Source: Argentina anserina | Taxonomy: Eukaryota > Streptophyta > Magnoliopsida > Rosales > Rosaceae | Direction: 5' to 3' | DNA: 64,000 bases | Assembly (NCBI RefSeq): GCF_933775445.1 | Contig: NC_065874.1 | Coordinates: 2,730,501-2,794,500, forward strand | In this document: positions 1 through 11,521 of the stretch, one piece after another | How the letters are laid out: every line of letters starts with the position of its first letter | Position numbering within the stretch: the first letter of the stretch is position 1 | The notes under the pieces: generated by a model | The model's database searches: none | What the model was told of the DNA's origin: nothing | What the model saw: only the letters and a program-made list of their open reading frames with translations | Program-made: the position numbers and the translations under genes

Positions 1-310
1 ACCCCTTTCAAGTTTCAGCCGAACGTGGAATAGAGAGGTGTAACAAAAAGCCACGCGGAGAGTACCTCTCTTCACTTCCACAGTCCCACGCCCCTCCCTG
101 ACGCGTGCCTTGCACCACAAGCCATTCTACTGTTTCTGTAAACCCTAAACAGTACTGTGCACTTCCTCCGCTTTCAATGCATGTGGTCTCGAGAAAACAG
201 ATTTTGTATAGAAAAAGAGAGAGCGATTTCCATATAGAAGAAGAAAGAACAAGAGCTAGTAGACTATGCCGGGGCGTCACTTGATGAAAGTCTAGAAGCC
301 CAAAACTGTG

Positions 311-318
311 TATATAGA
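311..318 (+). promoter_or_regulatory. TATA box of fusion gene copy 1
   Basis: The sequence reads TATATAGA, about 82 bases upstream of the exon 1 ATG at 400. Copy 2 has the same box at 5962-5969 in a conserved context. A start site near 340-345 would give a short leader of about 55-60 bases. Confidence 0.5.
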
Positions 319-399
319 GGGTAGTCGCTCTTAGCAGAACTAATAGCCCAATCCTCCTTCCAGAAAAAGAAAGAAGAAAGAAACACAATCCTAAAAGAT

Positions 400-2716
400 A
401 TGATCTTCCACAAAGAGGACCTTGATCTTCTGCTGGTTCCAAGTGCCATACTGATTCTATTTGTCTACATTGTAATCACAAGTTGCAGACAGGGAAATGA
501 TCCGCACGCCACTAAACGGGAGTGGGTGAAAAGAATCATGAAGGTAAGTATCTCCTCGCCTCTTCTTTTCCGGCAACAGAATCTCTCTTGTACCATTTTA
601 ATTTTTTGGACTACGCCTTATATCAATCTCGGCACTTTCTTGTTAGACTTTCCCCTCTGATTGGACAGTATTTGATTTGATATAGATACTAGCTATGATT
701 TGTAGTGGATTGGACTAAATTTTTTACTAAAATTCACTAAGAACTTACCACTGGGATTAATAGTCGGAGACCCACCACAACCATGACGGCAAAGCCCAGG
801 GTCCACCCATCCCAACATGATCGGAGACCCACCACAACCTTCGGCTGAAGTCCGGCGAACTCCGATCCTCATGGGTTGCCTCCCATTTATGGATATGGCA
901 AGACCCATGCAGGCCTTTCTCCCCTTCAAACAGCACGTTTTGGATGATTGATGATTCCGGGGGCTAGGAGGGACTTATGGATATTGTTTGATTTCTTGTG
1001 GAGATATGATGTTGATTAATCTCATTTTTTGACAATTGCAGGTTGATACGAAAGAAGGTCTTGCTGTGATCTCATCTAGGATACAAGAGACATATGCTTG
1101 CGGTGCAGCCTGCTTGATGATCTTTCCTGTAGCTTGGCTTGCAAACTCTTCCAGTTTTGTGTTTCAGAGAAAACTTGTGTATGGTAACTCGAGCCCAGAA
1201 CTCATCAGCATCAAGTTTGAATGCCTCATATCATGTTTCCTCCTCGCCATGGCATTCTATGGTTATTCAGCAAAGCAGTTCAAGCAAACGATCCATCTAA
1301 TAAGCTCAAAGAACAAGCAAGCTGAGGCCAGGGCAGTGCGGGCTTATGTAGCAGCATGTACTTTCTTCTCACTTGGAATGAGATTCCTACAATGTGCTGG
1401 CACTCTGCTGCTATGGTTTTTCGGCCCTATCCCAATGTTTGTTTCCTCTATTGTTTTAGTCATATTCCTTCATGTCTCTGAAATGATTACTAGTCCACCG
1501 AAGCATATCCATCCTCAGAGTGCAGTTGAAAATCACGGAGAAAATTCAGATTTGGAACGGATGTGTTTTCGAAAGTGGAAAGCCAGTATCCAAACACAAT
1601 CTCTTGATGAAGATAATGTGATTGGTAGTTGGTCTTCTGGGAAAGTGTACAAGGTTTCGCTAAACGATGGGCAGGCTATTGCAGTAAAGAAGCTGGTGCG
1701 AGAGAAAAAGGTGTGTAAGAGTGGTGATGTTGAGAAAGGTTGGGACAGTGACGATGGCTTTGAAGCAGAGGTCGCAACTTTGGAGAAGATAAAACACAAG
1801 AACATTATGAAGCTCTTGGATTCTTTTACTACAAGGGACTTCAAGTTCCTGATTTATGAGTACATGCCAAATGGTAGTCTTGGTGATTTGCTGCATAGTA
1901 GCAAAGCAGGGTTGCTGGATTGGCCTAGAAGGTGTAAGATTGCTCGTGATGCTGCTGAGGGGCTTTGTTATCTCCATCATGATTGTGATCCTGCTATTGT
2001 TCACAGAGATGTGAAATCAAACAACATATTGTTGGATGCTGATTTCGGAGCTCGATTGGCAGATTTCCGGGTAGCTAAGATAGTTGACGCTTTGGATAAA
2101 GGGCCTAAATCCATGTCAGTCATTAAAGGTTCACCTGGTCACATTGCTCAAGGTCAGAAACCTACTTACATTTTGTGCATTTGGTCAATTAGATCTAATT
2201 CATGTTATATACCTATGTTCTTACAACAACGTTCAGATTTTAAAGCTGAAAGTCTCTACACAATGACTATTGCAAATATATGCCGTTCCTTTCATTTTGT
2301 AACAAGTTCCTACTGCATAGTTTGTTGCAGTATCGTTCTGAAACAGTATGCATAACGTTTTTGCAGATAATGCATATGAACGACGGGCTAAGAACTCGAA
2401 TGTGAAGGGTGATATATACTGCTTTGGTGTTGTCATTCTGGAATTAGTGACCGGGAAACATCCAGGTGACCCGGATTGTGGAAAAAAGGGTTTGGCTAAA
2501 TGGGTCCGTACCACTTCGAAGCAGAAAGGAGAGGAGCATGTCATCGACCCCAAACTTGATTCTTGTCACTTGGAAGAAATATGCAAGGTCCTTGACATTG
2601 GGATTTACTGCACCAAACGTCTCCCATTCAGTCGACCATCCATGACAAAAGTGGTCAAACTAATGCAACAAGTGAGCGAAGAGAAAAATCCCAAGATTGC
2701 AAAGAAGAAAGCATAA
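400..2716 (+). CDS. DUF599 / HSL1-type (pseudo)kinase fusion protein, copy 1
   Basis: Exons 400-543, 1042-2152 and 2367-2716 join in phase to 534 aa. Residues 1 to about 205 match the plant DUF599 membrane family: an N-terminal LDLLLVP segment, KREWVKRIM, then several hydrophobic helices. Residues 235-534 match the kinase domain of HAESA/HSL1-type LRR receptor kinases (LDEDNVIG, YEYMPNGSLGDLLHSS, HRDVKSNNILLD). No LRR ectodomain is present. The ATP lysine (K264) and HRD aspartate (D371) are kept. The glycine loop reads GSWSSG, DFG is DFR (R391), and APE is AQD across the second splice junction, so catalysis is doubtful. Splice sites are good (GTAAGT; GTCAGA; TTGCAG). The last intron lies in the kinase domain, where class XI kinases usually have one. 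It may be a membrane-anchored pseudokinase or a chimeric relic. The domain calls are firm; function is unknown. Confidence 0.8.
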
Positions 2717-3410
2717 TTGCTACGCGTTCTAGAGATGCATCAGTTTGTGGATGGTGGAACTGTACATTGACAAGTATATAATTGGGGTCGTGGGGATCTA
2801 GGGGAGCAGAAATTCTCATGTAACTTTACTTTGGATCATGTTTTGAGGTTAACTTCTCCCTTTTTTTGTTCTATCAAAAGGATGTTTTGAGGTTAACTTC
2901 AATCGCAAATACTATGACAAGTTTGGCGTTGGCTATAGGCCTATAGTCTACAGATTTACTTGATGGCTTATAAGCATGCTTTCTCATATTTCATATTAGT
3001 TGAGCTCCCTAGTCTCACTCATCCAAATGAAGCTTTTTAGTACGATCCAATCTAAACAAAGCTTGATGGTCGGTAATCGGTATGGCTGTTATAGCAAAAG
3101 GAAAATTGATGCGAAATAACATAGCTAGACCTTAGTACTGCTACATATCAAGTCACTCATCTTTCACCGTGCACAACTGACTAGGAAACGTTTGGCTCCG
3201 ATGCATATTTGTGGACAACAACGGTAGTATCTTGTTTACTGGTCAGGCTAGTATCTTAGGATTACGGCGATTACTGTTGTATTTCGGAACCGGAAGTGTT
3301 CTCGGGGTGGGACAACAAGCTTTCCACTTTTGATCATCGGGTAACTAGAGTCCCTAGTCCGACATAAAATGATTAATGACTTGACCACAATCATATACAT
3401 TCATGACGAC
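2717..3410. other. 3' flank of copy 1
   Basis: There is no gene here. The first ~530 bases are nearly identical to the flank of copy 2 (8274-8805), so the duplicated block runs well past the stop codon. Similarity ends near 3246, shortly after the shared string TTACTGGTCAGG. Confidence 0.7.
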
Positions 3411-4071
3411 TAGTTGTGGCAAACGGGCCGGGCCGGCCTGACCCATTTTAAGCTACCAAAACCGAGCCCGTGTCGTTCTCTGGATTATTCTTTTATTTAT
3501 CGTGCCGGGTTCGGGCTGACCCATTTATTTAAACATTAAGTCCGGCCCACCACCCAAATCTATGTTGGACCGGGCCCGTGTTGGACTACAAAGCGGACCG
3601 GTTCGGCCCATTAACATTATAAGACACAATTATAATAAAAAATATTATATAATTAGAATATTTGTTTTATATAATTATTTAAAATAGTAAAATAAACAAA
3701 ATACTATAACATTTTTCATAATCTTATTTCTAAAACGTTATGTATGTTAAAACAATGACGTTTTCTTGACTATTTTTATAATATTTGTGAAATATTATAG
3801 TTAAAATAATGAAATAATTAAGAGATTTTAATTTAAAATTTTTAATATTCATGTGCAATAGTGATAATTATTTAAATATTTATATAAAATTATATATTTA
3901 ATGAGCCGATCTATGAATTTATTGTACCCGGGCCGTGCCGGGCTCAAAATGGACTCTGGGCGATGACCCAGCCCGACCCATTATACTAACGAGCTCAGGT
4001 CGGATTGTGCTGATATTTAACGGGCCAGACCGGTGCCGGACTCGGACTTTTCAGCCCATTTACCACATCTA
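3411..4071. mobile_element. hAT-like non-autonomous element
   Basis: The left end TAGTTGTGGCAAACGGGC and the inverted right end TAGATGTGGTAAATGGGC are imperfect terminal inverted repeats. GC-rich subterminal blocks rich in GGGCCGGGCC and GACCCA enclose an AT-rich core, a layout common in plant hAT MITEs. The 8-base flanks (ATGACGAC and ATGTCTAA) match at 5 of 8 positions, so any target duplication is old. No transposase coding sequence is visible. It lies between the two fusion-gene copies and is absent from the copy 2 flank. Confidence 0.55.
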
Positions 4072-5760
4072 ATGTCTAATCCAATAATTGACCATCATTT
4101 ACCAAATGCTGCAACCTTTCAAATTTCCAAATTCGCAGAAGCTTAATCAATAAACTCGTGAAGCAAATACACCAATTTGAAGTCTGATGATCAACTCGAT
4201 CTATAAAGCACCCAAGTTGATTTAAAATCAGTCAAAAAGTAGTCCAATCGGTGGTCGAAAGAAGCCGAAAAACACTGCAAGTCACCCAAAGAAAAACAGC
4301 AACAGTTCGACCTCCTCACCTTCGATTCTCTCTTCTTCGTTGGAGATAGGAAGAACCATGGACGCATGGAGGACGAGGACGAGGAGGCAGTTACGATAGG
4401 GCTGGTTCCCCAGCCGGAACGACACGGACGACAGCGGAACGACGCGGCGTCGCGTGGTGCTCGGGTCGGTAAAGAGCTGCATCGACTCGATCTGTTTCGT
4501 TTTCTCCCCCCCCCTTTTCCCCTCTTTTCTCCTCTGTATAATATCACCACAACCCTCTTAATAATCCAAGGGTTGATATTAATTGATCAAAATCCTACTG
4601 CCAAGATTGCACCGTAACAATAATATAATTTTCGAAGTAAATTCTTATATTTCCAAACTTTATAAAATAATATAAAATAACTTGTGGATCCGAATAATTC
4701 ACATAAACTTTCCACGTACTTGTTATGACGTGTACCTTAGTACCAAGCTCTTAAATCAAGGATTTTACCTTGTGGAAAATCTTGAAAAATATATCCGAGC
4801 ATTTTTAATATTTACTAAAATCGTAAAATAATCACGGTACAATATCAATTTAGCTCGTTAATATTTCCAAGGTCACAATATTAAAGGTTTATCTCTATAA
4901 TTTTGATGTTTCTTTCTTTTTGTATTTCTATCATCGAAAAAGTCTACCTATGGGCATAGTCAACATTGTTTTAAAAATATTAAACCAAGATAGTAATAAG
5001 ATGTAGCCATGTACCACACAAAAGGAATTATGAGCTATATAAAACTAAGAACAAACTCTTCCAACAAACAATATAGTCAAACTTTGCCCACAAGCTTTCT
5101 TTCCACGCATCTTTACTATTAAAAAGAATATAATTTAGAATACTACCAAATTAAGAATTGGCCGAACTACAATTATGTTATTTTACCCTCACAGAAAAAC
5201 TTGAGAACTATTACGTGAAAATTCGAATACCTCACCAATGTGTATTGCCAAAAGTACTATTTATATCGAACACAATTACATGAAAAAATTACATTTCATG
5301 AAAACTCATAAAACAAAGTGCTTGCAGAGATAACGTGCACGTCACGTATTGAATGTCAATATTTAGGAATCACATTACCCTTTCTTCTTATCAACACAAA
5401 GTAACTATGTACTGTTATTCTTTTGTGAATCCAATTGTAGGAAGTTAAATTCTTAAGAACATGTTGAACAGTATATGAAGTTCTCTTCACTTAAAACTAT
5501 TGTTTCTTAAGTTTGAAAGCTATTACATACGTAAACTTACAAACTCGATACACTTTTGTACATTCCATTAATAAAAGCGTCATCAACCCAATTACGTCAA
5601 CGTTTGGTCCTACCGAACAAAAGTTTCGGTCACTTCATCCAACTATATCATTGCCTCATTGGCTTGACTGAGTATTAAGATTACATAAAACAGTTGGCTT
5701 GTAGGAGAAGAACTCTGCCAAGACAATTGTGATATACACCGACAATTGTGATATAATTAA
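4072..5760. other. AT-rich intergenic DNA with a small CpG-rich island
   Basis: Most of this stretch is AT-rich and shows no coding pattern. A CpG-rich patch at about 4290-4520 holds an 83-codon ORF from an ATG at 4366 with an acidic start (MEDEDEEAVTIGL). I do not recognise it, it runs into low-complexity sequence, and I do not call it a gene. It could be a decayed 5' exon. Confidence 0.4.
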
Positions 5761-5961
5761 TAGTTCCATCAGTTCAAAGAGATGTAACAAAAAGCCACGG
5801 CTCACTCAGCTTTCCTCACACTCCCACGCCCCTCCCCAACACTTCCTGCACCACTGGACTCCGATCCTCCAAAAAAGTAAGACTATGATGAGGGCGTCTA
5901 GAAGACTAATAATAGTAAAAGCCAACTGTCAGCTATGATGCCAGTCAACACTACAACACTA

Positions 5962-5969
5962 TATATAGA
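5962..5969 (+). promoter_or_regulatory. TATA box of fusion gene copy 2
   Basis: The same TATATAGA as in copy 1, 80 bases upstream of the ATG at 6049. The proximal promoter was therefore duplicated with the gene. Confidence 0.5.
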
Positions 5970-6048
5970 GGGAGTCGTTCTTACCAGAACCAGAAGCCCA
6001 ATCCTCCTTCCAAAAAACGAAGGAAGAAAGAAACACAATCCTAAAGAT

Positions 6049-8273
6049 ATGATCTTCGACAAAGATGACCTTGATCTTTTGCTGGTTCCAGGTGCCATAC
6101 TGATTCTATTTTTCTACATTGTAATCACAAGTTGCAGACAGGGAAATGATCCTCACGGCACTAAACGGGAGTGGGTGAAAAGAATCATGAAGGTTGGTAT
6201 CTCCTCTTCTCTTCTTTGTGTCTCTTATACCATTTTAATTTTTTTAATCTCAGCACTTTCTTGTAAGACTTTCCCCTCTGATTGTACAGTATTTGATTTG
6301 ATGTAGAGACTAGCTTAGATTTTTGGAGTGGATCGGACTAGAATTTTTACTAATCTTTACTAAGAACTTACTACTGGGACGGACTGGAATTAATAGTCGG
6401 AGACCCACCACAACCTTCGGCTGAAGTCCGGCGAACTCCGATCCTCATGGATTGCCTCCCATTTATGGATATGGCAAGACCCATGCAAGCATTTCTCCCC
6501 TTCAAACAGCACGTTTTGGATGATTGATGATTCCGGGGGCTAGGAGGGACTTATGGATATTGTTTAATTTCTTGTGGAGATATGATGCTGATTAATCTCA
6601 TTTTTTGACAATTGCAGGTTGATACAAAAGAAGGTCTTGCTGTGATCTCATCTAGGATACAAGAGACATATGCTTGCGGTGCAGCCTGCTTAATGATCTT
6701 TCCTGTAGCTTGGCTTGCAAACTCTTCCAGTTTTGTGTTTCAGAGAAAACTTGTGTATGGTAACTCGAGCCCAGAACTCATCAGCTTCAAGTTTGAATGC
6801 CTCATATCATGTTTCCTCCTCGCCATGGCATTCTATGGTAATTCAGCAAAGCAGTTCAAGCAAACGATCCATCTAATAAGCTCAAAGAACAAGCAAGCTG
6901 AGGCCAGGGCAGTGCGGGCTTATGTAGCAGCATGTACTTTCTTCTCACTTGGAATGAGATTCCTACAATGTGCTGGCACTCTGCTGCTATGGTTTTTCGG
7001 CCCTATCCCAATGTTTGTTTCCTCTATTGTTTTAGTCATATTTCTTCATGTCTCTGAAATGATTACTAGTCCACAGAAGCATATCCATCCTCAGAGTGCA
7101 GTTGAAAATCACGGAGAAAATTCAGATTTGGAACGGATGTGTTTTCGAAAGTGGAAAGCCAGTATCCAAACACAATCTCTTGATGAAGATAATGTAATTG
7201 GTAGTTGGTCTTCTGGGAAAGTGTACAAGGTTTCGCTAAACGATGGGCAGGCTATTGCAGTAAAGAAGCTGGTGCGAGAGAAAAAGGTGTGTAAGAGTGG
7301 TGATGTTGAGAAAGGTTGGGACAGTGACGATGGCTTTGAAGCAGAGGTCGCAACTTTGGAGAAGATAAAACACAAGAACATTATGAAGCTCTTGGATTCT
7401 TTTACTACAAGGGACTTCAAGTTCCTGATTTATGAGTACATGCCAAATGGTAGTCTTGGTGATTTGCTGCATAGTAGCAAAGCAGGGTTGCTGGATTGGC
7501 CTAGAAGGTGTAAGATTGCTCGTGATGCTGCTGAGGGGCTTTGTTATCTCCATCATGATTGTGATCCTGCTATTGTTCACAGAGATGTGAAATCAAACAA
7601 CATATTGTTGGATGCTGATTTCGGAGCTCGATTGGCAGATTTCCGGGTAGCTAAGATAGTTGACGCATTGGATAAAGGGCCTAAATCCATGTCAGTCATT
7701 AAAGGTTCACCTGGTCACATTGCTCAAGGTCAGTGACCTACTTACATTTTGTGCATTTGGTCAATTAGATCTAATTCATGTTATATACTTATGTTCTTAC
7801 AACAACGTTCAGATTTTAAAGCTGAAAGTCTACACAATGCCGTTCCTTTCATTTTGTAACAAGTACCTACTGCGTAGTTTGTTGCAGTATCGTTCTGAAA
7901 CATTATGCATAACGTTTTTGCAGATAATGCATATGAACGACGGGCTAAGAACTCGAATGTGAAGGGTGATATATACTGCTTTGGTGTTGTCATTCTGGAA
8001 TTAGTGACTGGGAAACATCCAGGTGACCCGGATTGTGGAAAAAAGGGTTTGGCTAAATGGGTCCGTACCACTTTGAAGCAGAAAGGAGAGGAGCATGTCA
8101 TTGACCCCAAACTTGATTCTTGTCACTTGGAAGAAATATGCAGGGTCCTTGACATTGGGATTTACTGCACCAAACGTCTCCCATTCAGTCGACCATCCAT
8201 GACAAAAGTGGTCAAACTAATCCAACAAGTGAGCGAAGAGAAAAATCCCAAGATTGCAAAGAAGGAAGCATAA
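6049..8273 (+). CDS. DUF599 / HSL1-type (pseudo)kinase fusion protein, copy 2
   Basis: Exons 6049-6192, 6618-7728 and 7924-8273 have exactly the same lengths as in copy 1 (144, 1111 and 350 nt) and encode 534 aa. The domain order is identical: DUF599 membrane region, short linker, HSL1-like kinase domain. The kinase defects are shared (GSWSSG loop, DFR for DFG, AQD for APE), so they predate the duplication. Only about a dozen residues differ, for example SFKFE for SIKFE, NSAK for YSAK and CRVLDIG for CKVLDIG. No frameshift or stop has arisen in either copy. The exon 1 donor is GTTGGT here instead of GTAAGT and may be weaker. Intron 1 lacks a short duplication found in copy 1. Upstream and downstream flanks are also shared. 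Confidence 0.8.
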
Positions 8274-8805
8274 TTGTTACGCGTTCTAGAGATGCATCAG
8301 ATCGTGGATGGTGGAACTGTACATTGACAAGTTTATAATTGGGGTCGTGGGGATCTAGGGGAGCAGAAGTTCTCATGTAACTTTACTTTGGATCATGTTT
8401 TGAGGTTAACTTCTCCTTTTTTTTGTTCTATCAAAGGGATGTTTTGAGGTTAACTTCAATCGCAAATACTATGACACGTTTGGCGTTGGCTATAGCCCTA
8501 TAGCCTACAGATTTACTTGATGGCTTATAAGCATGCTTTCTCATATTTCATATTAGTTGAGCTCCCTAGTCTCATTCATTTAAATGAAGCTTTTTAGTAC
8601 GATCCAATCTAAACAAAGCTTGATGGTCGGTAATCGGTATGGCTGTTATAGCAAAAGGAAAATTGATGCGAAATATCATAGCTAGACCTTAGTACTGCTA
8701 CATATCAAGTCACTCATCTTTCACCGTGCACAACTGACTAGGAAACGTTTGGCTCCGATGCATATTTGTGGACAACAACGGTAGTATCTTGGTTACTGGT
8801 CAGGA

Positions 8806-9345
8806 GTTTATTTCCAGTTTGTGATTAATATTGTGTAATTCACTGATGTCATCTACCTTATATGCTTTGATAAAATATATGCCGTGTCCTAACTGTCTTC
8901 TAAAAAAAAATAGTAGAGGGCCATTTCAGAGTTTGGCCAAGAAGCTCCATGTGCTCTGTCTCTTTATTTAGGTGAAGTTAGATGAGTGTGCAAAAAATTA
9001 GCTTTCAGGATATATAAATTTCCCACATCAAGAATATGATGCAAACTTTAAAGCAATATTGGATTTTGGAATGTTTGAGGCCTCTCCTACCAAAGAAGAA
9101 CAAAACAGAAAAGGTGATTCCAAGCTCGTTAGGTAAACATGATCAAGATCAAGTAGTAGAAGACCACGCAAAGGTCGGCCAAGAAGCTCATGTGCACACT
9201 CTTATTTCGGTGAAGTTCGATGAGAGTGATATAAAATTAGTTCCAGCATATAGCTTTCCCAAGTCAGAAATATAATGCAAACTCTGAAGCAATTTCTACA
9301 TGTCTAGTGTCTTAGCCCTCTCCTCCCAAGAAAAACACACGAAAA
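8806..9345 (+). repeat. Decayed partial copies of the GAT1-like leader and exon 1
   Basis: Two broken units upstream of the transporter resemble its own 5' end. One covers about 8930-9033 and one about 9034-9270. Shared phrases include ATGATGCAAACT or ATAATGCAAACTCT, GATCAAGTAGTAGAAG and CCAAGAAGCTCATGTG. Both carry in-frame damage relative to the true exon 1 at 9346-9472. This looks like local partial tandem duplication of the promoter and exon 1. No intact gene is present. Confidence 0.6.
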
Positions 9346-11521
9346 ATGGCGACACCAAGCTCTATAGATGCATATGTTCGAGATCAAGTAGTAGAAAATG
9401 GTGGCCGAGAAGCTCATGTTTGTGCTCAACCCAAACTTGATGCCGGGGCTCTTTTTGTTCTTAAATCCAAAGGTTATATGGGTTGCTTTGTGTCTAGCTA
9501 AAGACTAGTTTGGATCCTAATTAATTAAGGACCTCATTATCGATCCTCAAGCTAGAGTATCTACAGTATATTGTCTCGTTTCATTCTCCCCCCTTATGTA
9601 AGGCGGTAATCTCACTTAATTAGAGTTAACATACACATGATGCAGGATCATGGTTACACTGTGCATATCACTTGACAACCTCAATCGTTGGTCCAGATCT
9701 TCTAAGTCTGCCATATTCTTTAGCCTTCCTCGGATGGACCGCTGGGATTTTCTGTATGGTTATTGGAGCATTAGTGACTTTCTATTCCTACAACTTAATC
9801 GCTCTGGTTCTTGAACACAAGGCTCAATTCGGGCATCGGCGCTTTCGATTCAGAGACCTTGCTCACGACGTTCTAGGTATTTGCTTATATGACACCAGTA
9901 CTGTTTTAAGTACGGTACTCGAGTAAAACTGTTGTTGTCTAATTGCTACCAAGCTAGGATTGCTCATCTTCAAAGAATTAAACACTGCAGGGCCTAGATG
10001 GTGTCGGTATTTCGTCGGACCACTTCAATTCCTGGTATGCTATGGCGCTGTTGTTGGCTCTATTCTTTTGGGAGGACAATGCATGAAGGCAATGGATTAT
10101 TTTACATTCCTCTATTTTGTGTTACATTCCTCTATTACATAAGCTCTTTATCATGGTTGGTTATGGTTTAATTGGTTAATTTTGATTTTCTTTCTAATTT
10201 TTTTCTTCTATTGCAGGCAATATACTTGCTATTAAACCCAAATGGCAATATGAAGCTTTATGAATTTGTGATCATATTTGGATGCTTGATGTTGTTGTTG
10301 GCTCAAATCCCATCTTTTCATTCACTCAGGCACATCAACCTTGTCTCCATGCTTCTCTGCCTAACCTATAGCGTTTGTGTCACTGCTGCCTGCATATACA
10401 TTGGTAAGCCAGCAAAATATTCATCTATTTGATGTGAGTTCAGTCGTACGTGTAGCACTGCCTGACATGCATGGAAAATCCTAATTAAGCGCATTTTCTC
10501 CAGGAAAGTCTAACACAGGGTCCCAAAAGGACTATTCCTTGAAGGGAACCACTGTAAATCGTGTTTTTGGGATCTTCAATGCCAATTCCATCATTGCTAC
10601 AACATATGGCAATGGCATCATTCCAGAAATTCAGGTTATTCTCACCCTTGCTTGGAGTGGGAGATAAAGAGGTTCCTGAAGAATCACTGAAATTGCTTCT
10701 CTAGATAGTATCTCATTCTATTGTTATTTACTATTTAGAAGAATCATCACGGCAAAGTACCCTAGCCAAGATCATACTATCTATAATTCTATATATGCAA
10801 ACTAACTGAAGTAAAACTTCTGGTTATAGGCAACGCTAGCAGCACCAGTAAAGGGAAAGATGTTCAAGGGACTATCTGTTTGTTATGTCTTTGTGACGAT
10901 GACTTTCTTCAGTGTTGCCATCTCTGGTTATTGGGCGTTCGGAAACAAAGCTGAAGGCCTCATCCTTAGTAACTTCTTGGATGATGGAAAGCCTTTGATT
11001 CCAATGTGGCTCATTTTTATGACCAACATTTTCACCATATTCCAACTTTCAGCTGTAGGTGTGGTAAGAAAATGATCATCGCATAAAACTTCTTCAGTGT
11101 TGCTATATATCTCTGGTCTAAAAGTTCTTTTAACTTTCAGGTATATCTACAACCCACAAATGAAGTGCTAGAGACCACATTTTCAGACCCAACAAGCAAC
11201 GAGTTGTCTGCTCGGAATGTGATTCCGAGGTTAATTTCCCGGTCAATATCTGTCATGGTAGCTACAGCTATAGCAGCAATGCTTCCATTTTTTGGGGATA
11301 TTAACTCAGTAATTGGTGCATTTGGTTTTATCCCTCTTGACTTCGTTTTGCCTGTTGTGCTCTTCAACTTGACCTTCAAACCATCGAAACGAAGCCTCAT
11401 TTACTGGTTGAACGTCACTATTGCTGTAGTATTTTCAATCTTGGGAATCATAGGTGCAGTTGCAGCTATAAGACAAATAAGCATCGACGCCGAAACTTAC
11501 AAATTATTTGCTAATGTATGA
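9346..11521 (+). CDS. GAT1: GABA transporter 1-like amino-acid/proton symporter (AAAP family)
   Basis: Seven exons (9346-9472, 9646-9876, 9991-10088, 10217-10403, 10504-10634, 10830-11063, 11141-11521) join in phase to 462 aa, close to the ~452 aa of Arabidopsis GAT1. Family signatures run in order: DAGALFVLKSKGSW, HLTTSIVGPDLLSLPY, GALVTFYSYNL, FVGPLQF, IPSFHSLRHINLVS, IIATTYGNGIIPEIQ, FSVAISGYWAFGN, VYLQPTNE, SARNVIPRL, AAMLPFFGD and the C-terminus YKLFANV. GAT1 imports 4-aminobutyrate at the plasma membrane with protons, through about ten helices. Intron 3 appears to use a GC donor (AAG|GCAATG). All other introns are GT-AG. The start is the first ATG of the conserved frame. A paralogue name is possible, but the family is secure. 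Confidence 0.88.
10089..10216 (+). other. GC-AG intron in the GAT1-like gene
   Basis: Exon 3 must end after AAG at 10088 to keep the conserved GGQ...K-AIYLL reading frame. The next bases are GCAATG, not GT. The acceptor TATTGCAG at 10209-10216 is normal. No GT donor nearby preserves phase 0. Confidence 0.6.

Noticed and set aside
1533..2004. Minus-strand ORFs of 103 and 114 codons
   Set aside because: They are opposite-strand shadows of the kinase exon and occur in both gene copies.
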